Below are positions 35,701 through 43,152 of a stretch of DNA of 62,932 bases, one piece after another. Made by a program: the position numbers and the translations under genes. The DNA lies in contig CAKSQS010000011.1 in assembly GCA_934486705.1 (NCBI GenBank), positions 1-62,932 on the forward strand, read 5' to 3'. The DNA comes from an uncultured Eubacteriales bacterium (GTDB lineage Bacteria; Bacillota; Clostridia; Oscillospirales; Acutalibacteraceae). Below the pieces are notes generated by a model. That model ran no database searches. It was not told the DNA's origin and worked only from the letters and a program-made list of their open reading frames with translations. Each line of letters begins with the position of its first letter. Within the stretch, counting starts at the first letter, position 1.

Positions 35701-38597
35701 CGAATACTCCCGCAACCTATATATTCACGGGCGAGCTTGATATTTCAAATACCGAAATATATAAAAAGGACAGCAACCGCTTTGTGCGAATGAGCGTTAC
35801 CGTAGCCGACTATGATATTTCCGCGGTTAAGGAATATAATATTCTTACGCAAAATCAGCTTAATTCAACCTTTGTTTCGTATTATGTCACTAAGGATGAG
35901 AATATCGATAAGGGTGCACGCCTGAAATCTGCCGACGCCGCAAGGCTTTGGACCGTTACGGGAACAGGCGGAATAAAGAGAACCGGAACGGGAGAATACG
36001 AGGGTACTCTTTCGGGGCATAAGTCAGCCGCTTTGCTGTACTTCAAGGAAAAATTGGGCGACTTTGAGCTTGATTTTGACTATTGCTTTAACGGCACGGT
36101 TCAAAGTCATAAATGGGTGGCTTTCGGTGTAGGCGTTCGGCAATACGGAAAAACCTCATATGACGGAAGTGCGGGCGGAGCTCTTTTCTGCATTGAGCAG
36201 GAGGGGCAGATAAGATCCCTCAAAAACGGAACATCTCCTCTTATCACTCCCAAAAAAGCTTTTAACGGATATAATAGGACGTTAACGGATAAGACGCTCA
36301 GCCTTAATATACGCCACCATGTGAAGGTAGCGGTTAAAAATTCCACGGTATATATTTTTGTTGACGATTATTCCGTGGCGTCCGCACCGATTGAGGATTA
36401 CAGCGGTGGCTATGTTTATCTGCTCGGATGCACTAAAAATTTGGAATACAGTAATATTCGCATTTCAAGTATAAAAACGGCTGAGGTAATAAGCGAATTG
36501 CCCTACCGTTCTGTCCCGATAGGGACTTCCGCCGAGGAAATAGATCTTCCGCCGACGCTTGAAATAAAAGCGGACGGAAAAAGGCTGCACTGCCCGGTTA
36601 AGTGGACCTCATCGGATTACAACGGTTCGTGCGAGGGAACATATATCTTTTATGCCAACCCGACAGGCAAATATTCTCATTACTGGCTTTCGGGCAATTC
36701 AAAACGTGTAATTGCCGGTATTTCGGTGGGTAATTTCGACGCCGAGGTGGTTCACAAATTTGCGCTGACCTCGGTTGAGGAGCTTAACGCCTATTTTACC
36801 AATTATTACAGCAAGACCGATAAGGAGTTTACGGAAAGCGGAGAATGGAACAGGACCGCGCCGGGCAACAGCTGGAGTGTTTCCTCAAACGGCTATATAA
36901 GCCGCGGCGGGATAGGCGAGTATTCCGGCGGGCGGAAAGGCACATTCGGTGCGGCAGCTTTGTACTATAACCAAAAGCTTAAAAATTTTGAGGTTGAGCT
37001 TGATTACCGCCACGGAAACAGCGGATGGCGCTGGTTTCAGATACTCGGTTTCGGCGCGGATAAAATAGGCGATGTTTATACCGATTCGGGCTATATGGCT
37101 TATGTTGAGCGGGAGGGCGATATTACGCTTGCGGGCTCAATAGGCGGCGAAAGCCTTAATGTTGCCAATCCTTTCCCGGCTTCAATGCTTATGGAGGGCT
37201 ATAACGATAAGTACCTTCGCATAGCAAAGGGCGCGGATGAATGGCATCACATCAGACTTTCGGTAATAAACGGCGTTTTACGGATAATAGGCGACGACGG
37301 ATCTATGAGGAAGGTAAGCCTTGATAAGAGCTACGGCGGCGGTTACATTTACCTGCTTGAAAATTCGGCAAATACCGCAATCAGAAACCTTTCAATCACA
37401 AATTACGACGCAAAGGATATAACAATAGTATCCGTTCAGTCCGCCGAGCAATTGGGGTGCGCCTATCAGTCTATAGACAAAACAAAGGGTGATACGCTTA
37501 AATTCCCGTATATGGCAGAGGTTACCGACGATAACGGCTATAAGTACAGTCTGCCGATAGAGTGGAACGCCCCCTCAAACTACCGCTCGGGTATACTCGG
37601 TACATATAAGTTCAGCGGCGTTCCCGTAATGCCGCATTCGAGATTTAAAAACCCGTTCGGCGTTAAGGTGCTTTCAACGGTTAAGATAGCCAAGGTAGAC
37701 TACAATACAAAAAATACCGTAAAATACTATTTTGACCATGAAAACGACCTGCTTGATTTCACCAACTATTACGTTGAGGACGCGATGGAAAGCGATTTTG
37801 CGGCTAACGACTGGAGCGATCAATGGACGCTTGCAGACGGAAGACTGCAGCGAAAGGACGATAATTTCCGTTCGCTTACCGGCAGTTCTAAATACAAAAC
37901 GGTAAAAAAGGTTGCGCGCCTTACCTACAATAAGGCGTTTGAGGGTAATTATCAGATAGACGTTGACTATAAGCAGGACGGAAAAACCTGGATGTGGCCG
38001 ATGATATGCTTCAGTATTCAGGATAAAACCAAGTTTATGACCGATTACAATATTGCCGACGATGAGTTTGAAAAAAATAATGTCGGCGGAACGGCGGTTT
38101 ACCTTGAAAGAGAGGGCTATGTTGACTTTTGGGGCAATATGGCTCAACCCAACCAAGAGGGTATACGTATAAGGGCAACGGTTATGGCGGATAAGTTTAT
38201 CGGCTACGACCATAAGGTCAGCCACCATATGCGGCTCACCTTTATCAGGGGAGTGGCAAGGCTTTATATAGACGATTATGAAACCACCTATGCCGTTCGT
38301 ATTCCGGATGCGGCAGTCGGTGAGTTTGCAGCCCTTATGACAAACGGCAATGCGGCATGGTTTGATAATTTCGCGGTGACAAAGCTGCCGGATAACGCCA
38401 CAGAGGGAATAAATATCGATTCCGACGAGGTATCGATAGTCGCAAAAGAAAAAGCGCACACCGTTACGGCGGCTGAAAACGGCAGGACCGACAGCCTGAA
38501 AATAATAATAGCCGTATCGGCGGCTTTGGCGTCGGTAGGCTTGCTTGCCGTAAACGGACTGATACTGTTTAAGCTTAAAAAGCGTGAAAGGAAATGA
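32772..38597 (+). CDS. Giant cell-surface protein with seven lectin-like repeat domains, membrane anchored
   Basis: A 1941-residue protein. A signal peptide (~1-24) leads to seven copies of a ~200-residue domain (about residues 48-275, 276-505, 506-720, 721-926, 1029-1235, 1337-1547 and 1660-1877). Three bacterial Ig-like domains lie between copies 4-5, 5-6 and 6-7 (e.g. ISWKCDNYDPNTPATYIF). The protein ends in a membrane helix (IIIAVSAALASVGLLAVNGL) and the basic stop-transfer tail KLKKRERK. The domain signature is a YY/YF-K-x-K-x-x-D/N-F strand, then W-x-W...GFGA, FVEKEG and a closing GGY(I/V)Y...N(I/V). The same domain occurs in the two dockerin enzymes at 17.3 and 26.3 kb. No catalytic motif is seen; holding polysaccharide at the membrane is the likely role, by inference. 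Confidence 0.85.
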   Translation: MKKGIIKFASILACFGIVSGAVCTRWSDSFIKALAESGSGITMEDIEADFSGFMYDNTASNISATSVLIADDTVEQLENYENKYVPGGYTSLADYMYSADKEGNLIRDNDYSASGNKKTGLLYYKETMTDFEISFDYRYTTLTQTGWNGIYIGFGAERKGELWSHSPKNSVIFLQPHDHNLLCGSTTVKSDYRSARVNYSNALLKRENDTSGKAWYSFVLRMKNGVAKWYIDGDLIAEYTPEAYEGGYIYFGTMTGETAFRNISVKNSSGYFTDMSDIEKYYRAAFYDSAASNISSSSTLITDETVEQLENYNKKYLPSGATSLADYLFSVDAYGNLVRDNDTGTGGDKKIGFLYYNKVLRDFTLELEYRHNMNETRVGRRSVYIGYGAQSIGGHMYNDSASSAIRLQPVEMYSYSGGKLSRNYTNNSDFKTAVSNVYADDKNSGKSSWYKLKLTVSENTVTWEINGKTFSEQLSGYSGGYIYITAMTVDTAFRNIKITELEDQSDTSSYKVYYAQNGKRLIDSGVQAKETDFKNCWSFENGTFTRTGSGEYAAGPNGRYGESLLYFDKKYDAFALELDYRFGSDKKTWLWAAVGFGADSIGSHYANGDGYLAFIEQEGYIGYQYPDGSGTKSDRLLKPAYFTEKYGVNKNQDYYDDVKKSSPSAWHHLKIVVQSGVMTVSYDNIPSVTASVSDYGGYIYLMAFSPELQYKNVSITELANEDLTWTEGYEAYYVPNGTDFRREGVTLEKTDVTNVWAYSDGEIIRSGSGKYAGGNGGVKGEAALYFKEKYTDFVLEYDYSFAKDRTTWRWASAGFGASDKGEFFGSDGSYFMFVEKEGYRSYRGNRQSGRIPSAGIIPDYYELVENGDDTWHHFRLVVAGNKAQLYIDNYDAAEIILENYNGGYVSIYSNTPGMKFRNITVEEISYIKETADIPPIIAEAGTAQSDLPLPNKVDVTLGDGSRRSLGVISWKCDNYDPNTPATYIFTGELDISNTEIYKKDSNRFVRMSVTVADYDISAVKEYNILTQNQLNSTFVSYYVTKDENIDKGARLKSADAARLWTVTGTGGIKRTGTGEYEGTLSGHKSAALLYFKEKLGDFELDFDYCFNGTVQSHKWVAFGVGVRQYGKTSYDGSAGGALFCIEQEGQIRSLKNGTSPLITPKKAFNGYNRTLTDKTLSLNIRHHVKVAVKNSTVYIFVDDYSVASAPIEDYSGGYVYLLGCTKNLEYSNIRISSIKTAEVISELPYRSVPIGTSAEEIDLPPTLEIKADGKRLHCPVKWTSSDYNGSCEGTYIFYANPTGKYSHYWLSGNSKRVIAGISVGNFDAEVVHKFALTSVEELNAYFTNYYSKTDKEFTESGEWNRTAPGNSWSVSSNGYISRGGIGEYSGGRKGTFGAAALYYNQKLKNFEVELDYRHGNSGWRWFQILGFGADKIGDVYTDSGYMAYVEREGDITLAGSIGGESLNVANPFPASMLMEGYNDKYLRIAKGADEWHHIRLSVINGVLRIIGDDGSMRKVSLDKSYGGGYIYLLENSANTAIRNLSITNYDAKDITIVSVQSAEQLGCAYQSIDKTKGDTLKFPYMAEVTDDNGYKYSLPIEWNAPSNYRSGILGTYKFSGVPVMPHSRFKNPFGVKVLSTVKIAKVDYNTKNTVKYYFDHENDLLDFTNYYVEDAMESDFAANDWSDQWTLADGRLQRKDDNFRSLTGSSKYKTVKKVARLTYNKAFEGNYQIDVDYKQDGKTWMWPMICFSIQDKTKFMTDYNIADDEFEKNNVGGTAVYLEREGYVDFWGNMAQPNQEGIRIRATVMADKFIGYDHKVSHHMRLTFIRGVARLYIDDYETTYAVRIPDAAVGEFAALMTNGNAAWFDNFAVTKLPDNATEGINIDSDEVSIVAKEKAHTVTAAENGRTDSLKIIIAVSAALASVGLLAVNGLILFKLKKRERK

Positions 38598-38601
38598 TTC
38601 T

Positions 38602-40080
38602 ATGAAAAAACATCTGTGTGGTTTGCTTGTTGTATGCATGGTTATGTGTACCTTTATTGCAGGCTGCGGCGGCAGCAAAAAAGATAATTCAAATAAAAAC
38701 GGCAAGGCGACGGGTGAATTTGTCGTTGAGGGAATAGGTAAGGATGAATACGCCGATTATCAGGTTTCGGGTGATGTTACCGTTGCGATAAATCTTTCCC
38801 GCCCTACCGACTATGAAGCGGTTCTTGATAAATTTCAGGAGCTTTACCCTAACGTAAATCTTAAAATAGACTATTTTTCGGGAAGTGACGTTGCCGAGGA
38901 ATATCTTTCAAACAAGGCGGCAACGGGCGAACTGCCCGACGTTGTATTTGACGAGGCAGGCAAGCTGCCTATCTATGTCCGCCAGGGGTGGGTATATCCT
39001 ATTTCGGAATTTGTTAAAGACGATCCTTATTTCAAAGAGGTAGACCCCGGGCTTATTGAAACCTATACCTACTGTGATGAGCTTTATGCGCTGCCTAATT
39101 CGCTTACTTTCCAGACAATGGTTATTAACAGCGACATTCTTGATGAACTGAATCTCGATCATCCGTCACTTGAGTGGACTCTCGATGATTATTACAGTCT
39201 TTTAAAGGCTGCCACAAATGACCGTTATTCGGGTACCGAAACACTGACCTTCTGGACCGACTACGGCTCTGCACTGTTTAAGGGCGTAGGCGAAAAGTGG
39301 GGATACAGCAACAAAAACCGCAGCTTTAACCTTACGGGTTCTTTGTTGAAGGCCGTTAACGTTATGCAATACCTTAATTCTCTTCCGGGAGTTGTTGCCA
39401 ATACGCTCCACTCCACAAAGGATACAAACGGTCAGACAGACTATGCCAAAAAATTCGGTACAGATACCGCCAACACGGCTTTCAACACCGGGCGGGTGCT
39501 TTTGGAGTCCTCGGGAACATGGAAATATTCTTCGCTTGACTCAACCCTTACATATAATTGGGAAATGTGGACTACCCCGCAGGACGAGGCGGGACGCATA
39601 TGCCTGCACGCAGACCATTCCTTTATGTGCAGCACTTCAAAAAATCCGAAGGCTGCGTTTCAGCTTCTGCGTTTCCTGACCTACAGCCCGGAGGGGAACT
39701 ATGTACGTCTTGCCATGTATGCCGAGGAAAACAAGGACGCGTATATCCTCAACGACCGCTTGTATTACCCCGCAACCACAAACGCAGAGGTAATCTCACG
39801 TTTAGGGGAGCTTGACGCCTTTACCGAGGTTGACCGCTACTTTATGGATAATATTAAAAATTCTTTCCGCGGCGACCCCTTTAAATACGTTCCCGAGTAT
39901 AACGAAATACATTACAGCTATCTTAAATCCATGATAGCCACTCTTTCCACAGGCGGTACAGATCCCACCTCACAGCTGACCTCTGCGCAGCCTACGGTGA
40001 ATAAACTTATTGCCGACGCCTGGAAGAATTTTGAAAACGAGGTTAAGAAGGTTCAGGCGGAATTTAAGCCTAAGGGCTGA
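38602..40080 (+). CDS. Extracellular solute-binding lipoprotein, family 1
   Basis: A 492-residue sugar-binding lipoprotein with signal peptide and lipobox FIAGC (Cys ~22), then a family-1 binding fold (e.g. YPNVNLKIDYFSGSD, YALPNSLTFQTMVINSD, FNTGRVLLESSGTWKYS). ATG 38602 follows AAAGGAAA; an upstream GTG at 38584 overlaps the giant repeat gene and has no signal advantage. It lies between the giant lectin-like gene and a GH31 gene, apart from both permease pairs, so which importer it serves is open; the pair at 52.3-54.1 kb lacks another binding protein. Confidence 0.9.
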   Translation: MKKHLCGLLVVCMVMCTFIAGCGGSKKDNSNKNGKATGEFVVEGIGKDEYADYQVSGDVTVAINLSRPTDYEAVLDKFQELYPNVNLKIDYFSGSDVAEEYLSNKAATGELPDVVFDEAGKLPIYVRQGWVYPISEFVKDDPYFKEVDPGLIETYTYCDELYALPNSLTFQTMVINSDILDELNLDHPSLEWTLDDYYSLLKAATNDRYSGTETLTFWTDYGSALFKGVGEKWGYSNKNRSFNLTGSLLKAVNVMQYLNSLPGVVANTLHSTKDTNGQTDYAKKFGTDTANTAFNTGRVLLESSGTWKYSSLDSTLTYNWEMWTTPQDEAGRICLHADHSFMCSTSKNPKAAFQLLRFLTYSPEGNYVRLAMYAEENKDAYILNDRLYYPATTNAEVISRLGELDAFTEVDRYFMDNIKNSFRGDPFKYVPEYNEIHYSYLKSMIATLSTGGTDPTSQLTSAQPTVNKLIADAWKNFENEVKKVQAEFKPKG

Positions 40081-40138
40081 TTTTAAATTGCGCCGGAGTG
40101 TGCCTATCAACACATTTTTTCGCAAGCGAGGTGCGATA

Positions 40139-43132
40139 ATGAGAATTAAAAAATGCCTTATAGCGTTGGCTGCGGCGATAGCTGTATTTTGCAGTATTTG
40201 TCCCTTGGCGGTTTTTGCCGAGGATCAGGTGTATCCTGTAAAAACGGATGTAAAATGGTATTCCGTAAATAAAATTACCGCTGAGAATAAGGGGGAAAAT
40301 GTTCTGACCCTTACAACCTCTGCAAACGGTACGGAAATAAAGCTTTACATTTCTTTTCCCAAAGAGGGCGGTTTCAGGATATATACCGATAACGACGGCG
40401 TTTTTCAGCCCGACGGACTGAACGCGATAGAATACGGCGAGGATCTGACAGGAAATACAACTCTCACTTCGCCGGACGGTACACGTATCGTTTTAAAAAA
40501 GGGAGAAACCGAATGGAAGCTTATTATAAGCAACGGAAAGCGGGAATTGTTTACCCTTTGTAATACCGATATATTTTTCGGCTTTTATCTCGGCAATATA
40601 GAGCACATAAGGGTGGAGCTGCCGCTTAGCTCAAAGGAGGCTCTTTACGGCTTCGGTGAGCGTTTCAACGCCGTAAACCAGGTGGGCTATAAGCTACAGC
40701 TGTGGAATTTGGATAATGTTTACCATTCAAAAAGCACAACCCTTGAGGATAAAACCTATTCCTATATAAACGCACCTATTATTCACAGCTCAAAGGGATA
40801 TACGGTATTTGTCAATTCCGCGTACTGTGTTGATGCGGACCTCGGCGCTACCGATAAAACAAAGTATACGCTTGAATCCTACGGTCCGAAATTCGATTTT
40901 TACTACTGGACACAGGACACCGAGAAGAACCTGCAAAGCTACACCGCGCTTACGGGCCGCAGCTTTTTGCCGCCGAAGTGGGCGTTCAGCTATTGGGCGG
41001 GCGCAACAAACCATGTATGGCGCGGAACGGATAACGGAAAAGGGCAGTATATTTCAATATTGCAGAGCTTTTTGAACGGCTACAAAAAGCTGGGTATTCC
41101 AAAGCTTGAGGCTATTTATACCGAATCGGTTGTAATGTTTGACCCCGTGGCTTACAGTATTCTTAAAAAGAATAAGACACGTATGCTTATGTGGACCTCC
41201 GGGTATTTCAATTTCAACACCATATTAAGCACGTTGGGCGTTATTGACAGCGAGGCGCCGGTTGTACGTTCGTCTATCAATAAGTGGAATTACGACGTTG
41301 TTAATTACGATATGGCGTTTCTCGATCATTCAAACCCGTTAGCTACAGAGTTTATGAAAAAATACCTTAAGCAGTATGTTGAGTGGGGCTGCCGCGGTAT
41401 GATGGTGGATATGGGTGAAAAAATTCCGCAGGACACCGTTTTTTATAACGGTATGAGCGGAAAGGAAATGCACAACTTTTCATCCTACTATTACCTTAAA
41501 AGCGTTAACGAAGCTATGACCGCACTGCTTGACGGCAAACAGGACTTTATTTTGTTTCAGAGAAGCGGGTGCGCGGGCTCACAGACCTTCGGAGCAAACT
41601 TCTTAGGGGATAACAACGGTAAAATGTCAGGTCTTAAGCAGCAGCTTAACGCGGGCCTTTCTCTGAGCTCCTCGGGGTTCGGAATTTGGGGCGGAGATAT
41701 AGGCGGCTTTAATAAGACCGACAGTGCCGATACATATATGCGCTGGGTTGAGTTTTCGGTTTTTGAACCGCTTATGCGCGAGCACGGCGTAGGCACGAGC
41801 AACCCTTGGGAATTCGGAAAAGCGGCGGAAAATGCTTTTGTTAAGAATTATTGGCTAAGGGAAAATATTATTGACGCAATTTACAGCGCAGCCGCCAATT
41901 GCAACGCCTACGGTACGCCGATGGCAAAAACTCTTATTATGGCTTACCCCGAGCAGGAAAAGCTTGCCGAGGTTTGGGATGAATACATATTCTGCGATAA
42001 TATGCTCGTATGCCCCGTTACCGAAAACGGCGTTACATCCCGCGAGGTCACCCTGCCCGAGGGCGATTGGTATAACCTTTGGAACGGCGAAAAAATAAAC
42101 GGCGGCAAAACGATTACCGCAAGCGCTCCGCAGGACAGTATTCCGGTTTACCTAAAGTCCGGCGCGGTTTTGCCGGTTGATGTGGCGGAGGACAGCTATC
42201 AGCTGAGGGATTCTATGGCTGAGGGCAGCGTATCATCCCTTATAGTTACCCCCGCCGATAAAACCACCTCCTTTGAGGTTTGGGACGATAACGCCGAAAG
42301 CTCGGTGGTTTACCGAAACAGCCTGAAAAATAAAAATACCTTTACTGTTACGGCGTCCGAAAAGAGCGATATTAAATCAATTATTGCATACGGCGTTTCA
42401 CCGAGCTCCGTTTGTGTTGACGGCGTTTATCTTCCGAAAACGGATAAGCTTGACGGCTCTGTAGGCTTTTATAGGGATAACATAGGCAGAACGGTCATAG
42501 TTTTGCCCGATAAAAAATGGAAGAGTATAACGATTACGGGCATTGAGACGCAGCGCAAGCTTAACAATGTCGCTGCGGGCGCTACGTTTACCGATTCCAA
42601 AAACGATAAGGAAAACACGGTATTGGCTTCGCTTAAAAACGAAACCTCCGAATATGAATGGAAAGCAACGGGAACGGGAAAAAATTCTTATCTTATTGCG
42701 GAATTTGACAAAAAGTATACCGTTGATTCCATGGCGCTTAAATGGGGCAGCGGATACGCTTCGGAGTATACGGTCGAGGCGTCAACCGACGGCGAAAGCT
42801 GGAAGACCGTTTATAGTGCCGCCGACGCCGCGGGGGGAATTGAAAACATTTCGTTTGAAGCGGTTAAAGCAAAATACATAAGACTCAGCAATATTAAACG
42901 CGGCGGTAATACGGCTGCGGCGCTTTACAATGTTTCGGTTTATGAGGCGCAAAACAGCGGTAAAGCGTTTTCTTTTAAAAGCACAAGGGTTTATTACCCG
43001 CTCTCGGTTGCGGCAAATGCAGTTACGGGGGGCAGTGTTCCGCTTTTAATGTGTGTGGCTTTAATGCTTGCCGCGGCAGTGGCTTTAGGCATTGCAAACG
43101 CAGTTATAAAAATCAGAAGACGCAAACAATAA
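40139..43132 (+). CDS. Membrane-anchored GH31 glycosidase with discoidin-type domain
   Basis: A 997-residue surface enzyme. The signal peptide ends near CPLAVFA (~27). The GH31 module (~30-780) has YGFGERFNAVNQ, the nucleophile in MMVDMGEK (D424), acid/base Asp in NFLGDNNGK (D491) and IWGGDIGG. An F5/8 type C (CBM32-like) domain covers ~810-945 (YTVEASTDGESWKTVY). A C-terminal helix followed by KIRRRKQ anchors it in the membrane. It is a paralogue of the dockerin-GH31 enzyme, with shared stretches such as FCDNMLV and GVTSREV. ATG 40139 follows GCGAGGTGC. It probably removes alpha-linked sugars from the glycan at the cell surface before import. Confidence 0.92.
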   Translation: MRIKKCLIALAAAIAVFCSICPLAVFAEDQVYPVKTDVKWYSVNKITAENKGENVLTLTTSANGTEIKLYISFPKEGGFRIYTDNDGVFQPDGLNAIEYGEDLTGNTTLTSPDGTRIVLKKGETEWKLIISNGKRELFTLCNTDIFFGFYLGNIEHIRVELPLSSKEALYGFGERFNAVNQVGYKLQLWNLDNVYHSKSTTLEDKTYSYINAPIIHSSKGYTVFVNSAYCVDADLGATDKTKYTLESYGPKFDFYYWTQDTEKNLQSYTALTGRSFLPPKWAFSYWAGATNHVWRGTDNGKGQYISILQSFLNGYKKLGIPKLEAIYTESVVMFDPVAYSILKKNKTRMLMWTSGYFNFNTILSTLGVIDSEAPVVRSSINKWNYDVVNYDMAFLDHSNPLATEFMKKYLKQYVEWGCRGMMVDMGEKIPQDTVFYNGMSGKEMHNFSSYYYLKSVNEAMTALLDGKQDFILFQRSGCAGSQTFGANFLGDNNGKMSGLKQQLNAGLSLSSSGFGIWGGDIGGFNKTDSADTYMRWVEFSVFEPLMREHGVGTSNPWEFGKAAENAFVKNYWLRENIIDAIYSAAANCNAYGTPMAKTLIMAYPEQEKLAEVWDEYIFCDNMLVCPVTENGVTSREVTLPEGDWYNLWNGEKINGGKTITASAPQDSIPVYLKSGAVLPVDVAEDSYQLRDSMAEGSVSSLIVTPADKTTSFEVWDDNAESSVVYRNSLKNKNTFTVTASEKSDIKSIIAYGVSPSSVCVDGVYLPKTDKLDGSVGFYRDNIGRTVIVLPDKKWKSITITGIETQRKLNNVAAGATFTDSKNDKENTVLASLKNETSEYEWKATGTGKNSYLIAEFDKKYTVDSMALKWGSGYASEYTVEASTDGESWKTVYSAADAAGGIENISFEAVKAKYIRLSNIKRGGNTAAALYNVSVYEAQNSGKAFSFKSTRVYYPLSVAANAVTGGSVPLLMCVALMLAAAVALGIANAVIKIRRRKQ

Positions 43133-43152
43133 AATGTCTCGGAGGATTTGGT

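Noticed and set aside
37674..38705. 343-codon antisense frame under the giant repeat gene end
   Set aside because: Low-complexity cysteine and histidine-rich product with no motif. The plus-strand gene has repeats, an anchor and a coherent stop, so this is a shadow.
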